Shown here piece after piece: positions 52,303 through 59,966 of a stretch of DNA of 64,000 nucleotides (position 1 is the stretch's first letter; each line of letters begins with the position of its first letter). Origin of the DNA: Streptomyces kanamyceticus (GTDB lineage Bacteria > Actinomycetota > Actinomycetes > Streptomycetales > Streptomycetaceae); NCBI RefSeq assembly GCF_008704495.1, contig NZ_CP023699.1, positions 6,448,001-6,512,000 of the forward strand, given 5' to 3'. The position numbers were made by a program, and so were the translations under genes. The notes beneath the pieces were generated by a model. That model did no database searches and was not told where the DNA came from. It was given only the letters and a program-made list of their open reading frames with translations.

Positions 52303-53814
52303 ATGACGAAGACCGTCAATCACTGGATCGGTGGAAAGTCCGTCGAAGGGGCTGCGGGCGCGTCCGGAACGTTCGGCCCGGTCACCGATCCGGCGACCGG
52401 CGCCGTCACGACGCAGGTCGCCTTCGCGTCGGTGGGCGAGGTGGACGCGGCCGTCGCCGCCGCCCGCGAGGCCTTCGCGACGTGGGGCACCTCCTCGCTC
52501 GCCAAGCGCACCACGATCCTCTTCAAGTTCCGCGCCCTGCTGGACGCCAACCGCGACGCGATCGCCGAGCTGATCGTCGCCGAGCACGGCAAGGTGCACT
52601 CGGACGCGCTCGGCGAGGTCGCCCGCGGTCTGGAGATCGTCGACCTGGCCTGCGGCATCACCGTGCAGCTGAAGGGCGAGCTGTCGACGGAGGTGGCGAG
52701 CCGCGTGGACGTGTCGTCCATCCGCCAGCCGCTCGGCGTCGTCGCGGGCATCACGCCGTTCAACTTCCCCGCCATGGTGCCGATGTGGATGTTCCCGCTG
52801 GCCATCGCGTGCGGCAACACCTTCGTCCTGAAGCCGTCGGAGAAGGACCCGTCGGCGTCGATGAAGATCGCGGAGCTGCTGAGCGAGGCCGGTCTGCCCG
52901 ACGGCGTCTTCAACGTCGTGCACGGTGACAAGGTCGCCGTGGACCGGCTGTTGGAGCACCCGGACGTCTCGGCCGTCTCCTTCGTCGGCTCGACGCCCAT
53001 CGCCCGGTACATCCACACCACCGCCTCCGCCAACGGCAAGCGCGTGCAGGCCCTCGGCGGCGCCAAGAACCACATGCTGGTCCTGCCGGACGCCGACCTG
53101 GACGCGGCCGCCGACGCCGCGGTCTCGGCCGCCTACGGCTCGGCGGGCGAGCGCTGCATGGCCATCTCTGCCGTGGTCGCCGTCGGCGCGGTCGCCGACG
53201 AGCTCGTCGCCAAGATCAAGGAGCGCGCCGAGAAGATCAAGATCGGCCCCGGCAACGACCCGGCCTCCGAGATGGGCCCGCTGATCACGGCCGCCCACCG
53301 CGACAAGGTCGCCTCGTACGTCACGGGCGCGGCGGCCCAGGGCGCCGAGGTCGTCCTGGACGGCACCGGCTACACCGTCGAGGGCCACGAGAACGGCCAC
53401 TGGATCGGGCTCTCGCTGCTCGACCGGGTGCCGGTGACGGCGGACGCGTACAAGGACGAGATCTTCGGCCCGGTGCTGTGCGTCCTGCGCGTGGACACCT
53501 ACGAAGAGGGCGTGGCGCTGATGAACGCCTCGCCGTTCGGCAACGGCACGGCCATCTTCACCCGGGACGGCGGCGCGGCCCGCCGCTTCCAGCTGGAGAT
53601 CGAGGCGGGCATGGTCGGCGTGAACGTGCCGATCCCGGTGCCGGTGGGCTACCACTCCTTCGGTGGCTGGAAGGACTCGCTCTTCGGCGACCACCACATC
53701 TACGGCAACGACGGCACGCACTTCTACACCCGCGGCAAGGTCGTCACCACGCGCTGGCCCGACCCGTCGGACGCGCCGGCCGGGGTGGACCTGGGCTTCC
53801 CGCGCAACCACTGA
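52303..53814 (+). CDS. mmsA: (Methyl)malonate-semialdehyde dehydrogenase, CoA-acylating
   Basis: Oxidises malonic semialdehyde to acetyl-CoA in inositol breakdown and methylmalonic semialdehyde to propionyl-CoA in valine breakdown. 503 residues, ALDH superfamily. Features: GVVAGITPFNFPAMVPMWMFP, FVGSTPIARYIHT, the nucleophile Cys in SAGERCMA near residue 285, and the C-terminal GVNVPIPVPVGYHSFGGWKDS. ATG at 52303 has AGGG nine bases upstream; an ATG nine bases earlier would add three residues. It is last in the operon before a strong terminator. Confidence 0.93.
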   Translation: MTKTVNHWIGGKSVEGAAGASGTFGPVTDPATGAVTTQVAFASVGEVDAAVAAAREAFATWGTSSLAKRTTILFKFRALLDANRDAIAELIVAEHGKVHSDALGEVARGLEIVDLACGITVQLKGELSTEVASRVDVSSIRQPLGVVAGITPFNFPAMVPMWMFPLAIACGNTFVLKPSEKDPSASMKIAELLSEAGLPDGVFNVVHGDKVAVDRLLEHPDVSAVSFVGSTPIARYIHTTASANGKRVQALGGAKNHMLVLPDADLDAAADAAVSAAYGSAGERCMAISAVVAVGAVADELVAKIKERAEKIKIGPGNDPASEMGPLITAAHRDKVASYVTGAAAQGAEVVLDGTGYTVEGHENGHWIGLSLLDRVPVTADAYKDEIFGPVLCVLRVDTYEEGVALMNASPFGNGTAIFTRDGGAARRFQLEIEAGMVGVNVPIPVPVGYHSFGGWKDSLFGDHHIYGNDGTHFYTRGKVVTTRWPDPSDAPAGVDLGFPRNH

Positions 53815-53844
53815 GTCGCAACCACTGAGTCGCAACCACTGAGC
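53803..53844. repeat. Three 14-bp tandem units copying the mmsA stop codon
   Basis: CGCAACCACTGAGT at 53803-53816 (contains the stop) and 53817-53830, and CGCAACCACTGAGC at 53831-53844. Confidence 0.92.
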
Positions 53845-53864
53845 CGCACCCCCCTCACCGGCTC

Positions 53865-53897
53865 CAGAGCCCCCGGCCACCCCGGCCGGGGGCTCTG
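53865..53897 (+). terminator. Terminator of the inositol operon
   Basis: A perfect 14-bp stem (53865-53878 with 53884-53897) and 5-nt loop ACCCC; followed by GCCGTTGGTT without a long T-run. Confidence 0.75.
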
Positions 53898-53949
53898 CCG
53901 TTGGTTCACCGTTCTACGATGCGTGTGCACTACATGAGAGGCCGTGAGC

Positions 53950-54294
53950 ATGCCGCACATCGACATCGACTACGCCGACACCCTGTCCGGCGTCCTGGAT
54001 CTGCCCGCCCTGGTGGCGGAGCTGCATCCGCTGGTCGTGGAGCGGGTGGACTCGGTGGGGGTCGGCAAGACGTTCTGCCGCCCCTCGGCGGCCTTCGTGG
54101 ACGGGGCGCCGGGCGCCCCCTTCGTACACGTCACGGTGGGCCTGCTCGCGGGCCGTACGGGCGGGGCGAAGGCGAGGCTCTCCGAGGACGTGCTGGCGCT
54201 GCTCGGCAAGCATCTGTCGGGCGTCGAGGGCGCGACGTACTCGGTGGAGGTCCGCGACCTGGACCCGTCCTACCGGCTGCATCCGACGCACTGA
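53950..54294 (+). CDS. 5-carboxymethyl-2-hydroxymuconate delta-isomerase/tautomerase-family protein
   Basis: 114 residues, tautomerase superfamily, CHMI type (homoprotocatechuate pathway). ATG at 53950 is chosen because the chain then starts MPHIDIDYADTL, and after Met removal gives the N-terminal Pro that serves as catalytic base; GTG at 53944 would bury it. The spacing to GAGAGG is about 8. No other homoprotocatechuate gene is nearby, so the substrate is uncertain. Ends at a strong terminator. Confidence 0.75.
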   Translation: MPHIDIDYADTLSGVLDLPALVAELHPLVVERVDSVGVGKTFCRPSAAFVDGAPGAPFVHVTVGLLAGRTGGAKARLSEDVLALLGKHLSGVEGATYSVEVRDLDPSYRLHPTH

Positions 54295-54322
54295 GTCATA
54301 CGGTCGTCACCGAGTGTGCGAG

Positions 54323-54360
54323 GGCACCGTCCGAATTCCGGACGGTGCCGTTTCTTTTTT
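54323..54360 (+). terminator. Intrinsic terminator with T-run
   Basis: GGCACCGTCCG (54323-54333), 5-nt loop, CGGACGGTGCC (54339-54349), then GTTTCTTTTTT. Textbook form, rare in this G/C-rich DNA. Confidence 0.9.
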
Positions 54361-54680
54361 AACGACTCCTTTGCGGTTCCCGTGCACAGGGTGCAATTCG
54401 GGCAGCTAATGCTTCTGCGTTCACGTGCCTGTAAAGCCAAGGTCATCTTCGGTGTTCGCATGCCCATTGCAACACCAGGGGGCAAACTCTTGGGAAAGCC
54501 AGGCGACTTGGGCATGTGGGCCGCTGCGGATTCCGTAGGCAAATGACCGTTGACGTTCCGGATACCGCCGGGGTTCGATGACGCGCCGGGAGTCACTGGA
54601 ACACACCGCTCAACAGCCTTCGGAGGCGATAGCGCTCCCGCCGCAGCACCTGCCGCACGAGTCGATCGGAACCGCGCTTC
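54361..54680. other. Low-G/C segment upstream of the APC permease gene, possible short frame
   Basis: About 54361-54560 is clearly A/T-richer than its surroundings. It contains a frame ending at 54546 that reads from GTG at 54391 as VQFGQLMLLRSRACKAK to KLLGKPGDLGMWAAADSVGK, with codons (CTA, GCA, TTG, GGA) unlike neighbouring genes. No ribosome site is seen. TTGACG at 54551-54556 may be the -35 of the permease gene. I do not recognise it. Confidence 0.4.
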
Positions 54681-56117
54681 ATGACCGATACGCTTCGCCC
54701 GCCCACGCCCGCCGTCACCGAGGCCCCCTCCTCGGCGGCACCGGCCGATCCGGGTGGCCCCCAGAAGCTCAAGCGTTCCATCGGCGTCGTGGGAGGCACC
54801 CTCCTCACGCTGTCCTGCGTGACGCCCGCCTCCACGCTCTTCGTGGTCGTGCCCGACCTCTTCTCCTCGCTCGGCACCGCCACCGCGCTCACCATCGCCA
54901 TCGGCTCGCTGCTCTGCGTCGGCGTCGCGTTCTGCTACTCGGAGCTCGGCACGCTGATCCCCAGCGCGGGCGGCGAGTACGCGATGGTCTCGACGATGGC
55001 GGGGCGCCTGGCGGGCTGGCTGGTCTTCGTCCTCTCCCTGCTCGTCGTGATGATCGTCCCGCCCGTCATCGCGATGGGCACGGCCGACTACCTCGCCCCC
55101 GTCATCCACCTCGACCCGTCCTACGCGGGCGCGGGCGTCATGATCCTCGCCACCCTCGCGGGCCTGCTCGACCTGCGCGCCAACGCCTGGATCACCGGCG
55201 TCTTCCTGGTCCTGGAAGTCATCGCGGCCGGAGTGGTCGCCGTACTCGGCTTCGCGCACGCCGAGCGGGGCCCGGGCAGCCTGGTGGACCTGACGGTGGC
55301 GTCGGGACCGGGCTCCGGAGGCTCCGGCGGGGTCGACACCGTCACCGCCATGCTGATCGTCTCCGGCCTCGCCATCGCGCTCTTCGTCACGCAGGGCTTC
55401 TCGACGGCGGTCTACCTCTCCGAAGAGCTGGAGAACCCGCGCCGCAACGTCGCGCGCACCGTCCTCACCACGCTCGCCATCTCCTCGGTGATCATCCTGG
55501 TCCCGGTGATCGCGATCACCATGGGCGCTCAGAGCCTGACGGCGCTGACCGAGGGCGACATCAGCGGCATGGTGACGGCCTGGTCCAACTCGGCGGTCGG
55601 CACGTTCGTCAGCCTCTGCGTGGCCCTCGCGATCATCAACGCGGGCATCGTCATGGTCATCCAGAACTCCCGCGTCCTGTTCGCGTCCGCCCGCGACAAG
55701 GCGTGGCCCGCGCCGGTCAACAAGGCGCTCGCGCGGCTCGGCGGGACCGGCGCGCCCTGGGTGGCCACGCTCCTGGTGGGCGTCCCCGGAGCCGTCCTCT
55801 GCTTCGTCAACCTGGACACGCTCTACGGAGTGACCGGTGTCTCGGTGACCGGCATGTACCTCCTGGTGGCCGTCGCCGCACTCCTCGCCCGACGCGGCTC
55901 GCACGGCGAACGCTCCGCCTGGCGCATGCCGCTGTGGCCCGCGGTGCCGGTGGTGCTCATCGCCGTACTCGCGTACATCCTGAGCCAACAGGAAGTCCCG
56001 TACCTCCTGTGGACCGGCGGAATCGTGCTGGCGGCCACCCTGTACTGGGCGCTGTACCTGCGGCCGAGGCGGGAGACGCGGTGGCTGGTGAGCATTCCGG
56101 AGGAGGAGCTGGGCTGA
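54681..56117 (+). CDS. APC-family amino-acid/polyamine permease
   Basis: 478 residues, about 12 membrane helices. IGVVGGTLLTLSCVTPASTLFVVVPDL is the family's unwound first helix, then SELGTLIPSAGGEYAMV. It probably imports an amino acid; specificity is not evident. ATG at 54681 lacks a clear ribosome site. The stop codon is immediately followed by a dispersed repeat element. Single gene. Confidence 0.88.
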   Translation: MTDTLRPPTPAVTEAPSSAAPADPGGPQKLKRSIGVVGGTLLTLSCVTPASTLFVVVPDLFSSLGTATALTIAIGSLLCVGVAFCYSELGTLIPSAGGEYAMVSTMAGRLAGWLVFVLSLLVVMIVPPVIAMGTADYLAPVIHLDPSYAGAGVMILATLAGLLDLRANAWITGVFLVLEVIAAGVVAVLGFAHAERGPGSLVDLTVASGPGSGGSGGVDTVTAMLIVSGLAIALFVTQGFSTAVYLSEELENPRRNVARTVLTTLAISSVIILVPVIAITMGAQSLTALTEGDISGMVTAWSNSAVGTFVSLCVALAIINAGIVMVIQNSRVLFASARDKAWPAPVNKALARLGGTGAPWVATLLVGVPGAVLCFVNLDTLYGVTGVSVTGMYLLVAVAALLARRGSHGERSAWRMPLWPAVPVVLIAVLAYILSQQEVPYLLWTGGIVLAATLYWALYLRPRRETRWLVSIPEEELG

Positions 56118-56150
56118 ATCCAGCCCGTCCGGCGCTTGCGGACGAGCGCG
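56111..56150. repeat. Dispersed repeat at the APC permease stop codon, same family as the aldolase repeats
   Basis: GGGCTG-AATC-CAGCCC hairpin followed by GTCCGGCGCTTGCGGACGAG. In reverse complement this matches the GTTTGAGGAG/CTCCGGCG...CAGCCCC part of the sequence at 48365-48390. Confidence 0.7.
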
Positions 56151-56244
56151 TACCACGAGCGCGGTACGCGGGGCGCTGGGACTACTCCCGCGGGAGGCAC
56201 GGGGGTTCAGACCGACGGCTGCCCCGGATGTCAGTCACCGCCCG

Positions 56245-56250
56245 TACGGT
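56245..56250 (+). promoter_or_regulatory. -10 element of the hydrolase-ABC fusion gene, leaderless start likely
   Basis: TACGGT ends 7 nt before the ATG at 56258, and there is no Shine-Dalgarno sequence in front of it, the layout of leaderless Streptomyces genes. Confidence 0.5.
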
Positions 56251-56257
56251 TGACGAC

Positions 56258-58975
56258 ATGGATCTACGACTGCCCAGGGCCAGGCTCAGGCCCCTCGCAC
56301 GGCACGGCAGGCGCAGGCTGCTCGCCGCGGCGGCCGCCGTCGCGGTGCTCGCCGGTGTGGGCACGTGGACGGCGGTCGCCTCGGACGAGGACCCCGCCGT
56401 GCACCGCTCGGACCTGATGATCGACACCGACGGCGGCCGGGGCGGCGTCCGCATCGACACCTCGTACTTCACGGCGGGCGACACCACCGCCAAGCGCCCC
56501 GCCGTCCTCATCGGCCACGGCTTCGGCGGCAGCAAGGCCGACGTGCGCGAGCAGGCGGAGGACCTGGCCCGCGAGGGCTATGCCGTCCTGACGTGGTCCG
56601 CGCGCGGCTTCGGCAGGTCCACCGGGAAGATCGGGCTGAACGACCCCGAGGGCGAGGTCGCCGACGTGTCCCGGCTGATCGACTGGCTGGCGAAGCGGCC
56701 CGAGATCCAGCTGGACGGGAAGGGCGATCCGCGCGTGGGCGTCACCGGCGCCTCGTACGGCGGCGCGGTCTCGCTCCTCGCCGCCGGACACGACCGCCGG
56801 GTGGACGCCATCGCCCCGCAGATCACCTACTGGAACCTCGCGGACGCGCTGTTCCCCGACGGCGTCTTCAAGAAGCTCTGGGCCGGGATCTTCGTCAACA
56901 CCGGCGGCGGCTGCGACCAGTTCGAGAAGCGGCTGTGCGAGATGTACGACCGGGTCGCCGAGGCGGGCAAGCCCGACGCGCGGGCGCGCGAGCTGCTCGC
57001 CGGACGCAGCCCGTCCGCCGTCGCCGACCGCATCAAGGTGCCCACGTACATCGCGCAGGGCCAGACCGACTCCCTCTTCCCGCTCGGCCACGCCGACGCC
57101 ATGGCCAAGGCGATCCGCGCCAACCACGCGCCCGTGTCCGTCGACTGGATCGCGGGCGGCCACGACGGCGGCGACAGCGAACGCGGCCGCGTGGAGAAGC
57201 GCGTCGGCTCCTGGTTCGACCGCTATCTGAAGGACGACAAGAGCGCCGACACCGGCCCCGCCTTCCGCGTCACGCGCACCGGCGGCATCGACTCCACCGA
57301 CGGCGCGGCCACCCTGCGCGGCGCGAGCGGTGACCGCTACCCGGGCCTGACCGGTGGACCGCGCGAGGTGGCCCTCGGCGGCCGCGAGCAGACCTTCGAC
57401 AACCCCGCGGGCGCGAGCCCGCCCGCGATCTCCGCCCTGCCGGGCCTCGGTGGCGGCGGCCTCTCCCAGCTCTCCTCGCTCGGCGTCGGCGTCTCCCTGG
57501 ACTTCCCCGGGCAGTACGCCAAGTTCGACTCCAAGACGCTCGACAAGGACCTGCGCATCACCGGAACGCCCACGGTGCGGGTCCACCTGAAGTCCTCCGG
57601 CGAGGACACGGTGCTCTTCGCGAAGGTGTACGACATCGGGCCCGGCGGCAAGCAGCAGGTGCTGCCCTCCCAACTCGTCGCCCCCATCCGGGTCGAGGGC
57701 ACCAAGCAGGGCAAGGACGTCGAGCTGACGCTGCCCGCCGTCGACCACGAGGTGCAGAGGGGCCACAAGCTGCGCCTCGCCCTCGCCTCGACCGACCTGG
57801 GCTACGCGTCGCCGGCCGAGCCCGCCACGTACACCGCCTCCCTGAAGGGCGGCCTCATGGTGCCGACGGCGCCCGGCGTGGAGACCGCCGCCGCGCCGCT
57901 GCCCTCCTGGGTGTGGTGGCTGCCGGTCTCCGGAGCGGTGCTCGCGGCCCTGCTCCTGGTCGCCGGACGCAGGCGGACCACGGCGCCCGCGCCCGACCCC
58001 GAGCTCGCCGAAGTACCCCTGAAGATCACGGACCTGAGCAAGCGGTACGCGAAGTCCACCGACCGGTACGCGGTCAAGGACCTCGCCTTCACCGTGGAGA
58101 AGGGCCAGGTCCTCGGCCTCCTCGGACCGAACGGCGCGGGCAAGACGACGACCCTGCGCATGCTGATGGGCCTGATCCGGCCCGACGCGGGCGAGATCCG
58201 CGTCTTCGGACAGGCGATCAGGCCCGGCGCGCCCGTCCTCTCCCGGGTCGGCGCGTTCGTCGAGGGCGCGGGCTTCCTGCCGCACCTCTCGGGCCGGGAG
58301 AACCTGGAGCTGTACTGGCGGGCCACCGGACGCCCCACCGAGGACGCCCACCTGGACGAGGCACTGGAGATCGCCGGTCTCGGCAACGCTTCCCCAAGTT
58401 CTCGAAAACGCTCGAACAGGGGAGACCCCATCGACCGCGCCGTACGCACGTACTCACAGGGCATGCGCCAGCGCCTCGCCATCGCCCAGGCCATGCTCGG
58501 CCTGCCCGACCTGCTGATCCTCGACGAGCCGACCAACGGCCTCGACCCGCCGCAGATCCGCGAGATGCGCGAGGTCATGATCCGGTACGCGCGCGGCGGG
58601 CGCACGGTCATCGTCTCCAGCCACCTCCTCGCCGAGGTCGAGCAGTCCTGTACGCATCTGGTGGTCATGGACCGCGGCCGCCTCGTCCAGGCGGGCCGGG
58701 TCGCCGACATCGTCGGCTCCGGAGACACGCTCTTCGTCGGCCTCGCGTCCGAGGTCCCCGACCCGCTGGTCGACAAGGTCGCCGCGCTGCCCGGCGTCGT
58801 CTCCGTGGCCCGCGCGGACGACGGGCTGCTGATCCGCCTCGACGGCACCGAAGGCGCGAGCGCCGCCCGGCTGCTTCCCGAACTGGTGCGCCTTGAAGTG
58901 CCCGTGGAGTCCATGGGCCCGCACCGCCGCCTCGAAGACGCGTTCCTGACCCTGATCGGAGGCGGTGCCGCGTGA
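56258..58975 (+). CDS. Membrane-anchored serine hydrolase fused to an ABC transporter ATPase
   Basis: 905 residues in three parts. A basic N-terminus and signal anchor (about 18-42). A CocE/X-Pro-peptidase-type hydrolase (about 60-540) with oxyanion HGFGG (87-91), nucleophile Ser166 in GASYGG, Asp271 in GQTDS, His302 in GGHDGG, and a beta-sandwich domain from about 365. Then a membrane helix (551-570) and a full ABC ATPase: Walker A GPNGAGKT (623-630), signature YSQGMRQ (732-738), Walker B LLILDEP (752-758). The topology fits hydrolase outside, ATPase inside. The next gene, overlapping by GTGA, is an ABC-2 permease. Residues 710-724 are an insertion. An ATG at 56228 could add 10 residues. Confidence 0.88.
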   Translation: MDLRLPRARLRPLARHGRRRLLAAAAAVAVLAGVGTWTAVASDEDPAVHRSDLMIDTDGGRGGVRIDTSYFTAGDTTAKRPAVLIGHGFGGSKADVREQAEDLAREGYAVLTWSARGFGRSTGKIGLNDPEGEVADVSRLIDWLAKRPEIQLDGKGDPRVGVTGASYGGAVSLLAAGHDRRVDAIAPQITYWNLADALFPDGVFKKLWAGIFVNTGGGCDQFEKRLCEMYDRVAEAGKPDARARELLAGRSPSAVADRIKVPTYIAQGQTDSLFPLGHADAMAKAIRANHAPVSVDWIAGGHDGGDSERGRVEKRVGSWFDRYLKDDKSADTGPAFRVTRTGGIDSTDGAATLRGASGDRYPGLTGGPREVALGGREQTFDNPAGASPPAISALPGLGGGGLSQLSSLGVGVSLDFPGQYAKFDSKTLDKDLRITGTPTVRVHLKSSGEDTVLFAKVYDIGPGGKQQVLPSQLVAPIRVEGTKQGKDVELTLPAVDHEVQRGHKLRLALASTDLGYASPAEPATYTASLKGGLMVPTAPGVETAAAPLPSWVWWLPVSGAVLAALLLVAGRRRTTAPAPDPELAEVPLKITDLSKRYAKSTDRYAVKDLAFTVEKGQVLGLLGPNGAGKTTTLRMLMGLIRPDAGEIRVFGQAIRPGAPVLSRVGAFVEGAGFLPHLSGRENLELYWRATGRPTEDAHLDEALEIAGLGNASPSSRKRSNRGDPIDRAVRTYSQGMRQRLAIAQAMLGLPDLLILDEPTNGLDPPQIREMREVMIRYARGGRTVIVSSHLLAEVEQSCTHLVVMDRGRLVQAGRVADIVGSGDTLFVGLASEVPDPLVDKVAALPGVVSVARADDGLLIRLDGTEGASAARLLPELVRLEVPVESMGPHRRLEDAFLTLIGGGAA
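58385..58429 (+). repeat. In-frame 45-bp insertion inside the ATPase domain
   Basis: Encodes NASPSSRKRSNRGDP between LEIAGLG and IDRAVRTYSQG, where related ATPases are continuous. The DNA has CCCC-AAGTTC ... GAAC-AGGGG arms (58392-58422) and is A/T-richer than its flanks. It resembles a dispersed Streptomyces sequence (CCCCAAG...AACAGGGGAGACCCC) that I recall from other genomes. Confidence 0.65.
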
Positions 58976-59838
58976 GCGCGCCCACCGGACTGCTGGACAC
59001 CGCCCCCGGCTACCGCGCCGGACGCACACTGCCCCTGCGGGTCGAGGCGGTCCGCCAGCTCAAGCGCCGCCGCACGCTGGTGATGGGCGCCATCATGGCG
59101 CTCCTGCCGGTCGTGCTCGTCATCGCCTTCGCGGTCGCGGGCGGCTCGCCCGACTCGCGCGACGGCCGGGTGACCCTGATGGACACGGCCACCGCGTCCG
59201 GGGCGAACTTCGCCGCGACGTGTCTGTTCGTCTCCGCGGGCTTCCTGCTCGTCATCCCCGTCGCGCTGTTCTGCGGCGACACCGTCGCCTCCGAGGCGAG
59301 CTGGTCGTCCCTGCGCTATCTGCTCGCCGCGCCGGTGCCGAGGGCCCGCCTGCTCTGGTCCAAGCTCGCCGTCGCGCTCGGGCTCAGCGCCGCCGCCATG
59401 GTGCTGCTCCCGGTGATCGCGCTCCTGGTCGGCACGGCGGCGTACGGCTGGGGGCCGCTGGAGATCCCGACCGGCGGCGTGCTCCCCGCGGGCACGGCGG
59501 CCCAGCGCCTCCTGATCGTCGTCGCGTACGTCTTCGTCTCCCAACTGGTCACCGCGGGGCTCGCGTTCTGGCTCTCCACCAAGACCGACGCACCCCTCGG
59601 CGCGGTCGGCGGCGCGGTAGGCCTGACCATCGTGGGCAACGTGCTCGACGCGGTCACCGCCCTCGGCCACTGGCGCGACTTCCTGCCCGCGCACTGGCAG
59701 TTCGCCTGGGCGGACGTCATCCAGCCGCGCATGGAGTGGGGCGGCATGATCCAGGGCGCGGCGGTCTCGGTGACGTACGCACTGGTGCTCTTCGCGCTGG
59801 CCTTCCAGGGATTCGCCCGCAAGGACGTGGTGAGTTGA
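58972..59838 (+). CDS. ABC-2 type transporter permease, partner of the hydrolase-ATPase fusion
   Basis: 288 residues with six predicted membrane helices, the first around 38-58 after a basic LRVEAVRQLKRRRTL. SEASWSSLRYLLAAPVPRARLLWSK is a typical ABC-2 permease loop. Translationally coupled (GTGA), so made in step with the fused ATPase; together they form a complete transporter. Substrate unknown, but a product or regulator of the attached extracellular hydrolase is likely. Confidence 0.88.
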   Translation: MSAPTGLLDTAPGYRAGRTLPLRVEAVRQLKRRRTLVMGAIMALLPVVLVIAFAVAGGSPDSRDGRVTLMDTATASGANFAATCLFVSAGFLLVIPVALFCGDTVASEASWSSLRYLLAAPVPRARLLWSKLAVALGLSAAAMVLLPVIALLVGTAAYGWGPLEIPTGGVLPAGTAAQRLLIVVAYVFVSQLVTAGLAFWLSTKTDAPLGAVGGAVGLTIVGNVLDAVTALGHWRDFLPAHWQFAWADVIQPRMEWGGMIQGAAVSVTYALVLFALAFQGFARKDVVS

Positions 59839-59966
59839 GGAGGCCGTCCGGGTGGGGTCGGCTCCTCTGTCCCAGGGTGCAGGAAGCGCTCCTTCCGCAG
59901 GGTGATGCGGTCCCCGCGCCGGTCAGGAAGGCTGCTGCCCAGGACCAGTGAGAAGAGGAAGGCCGC

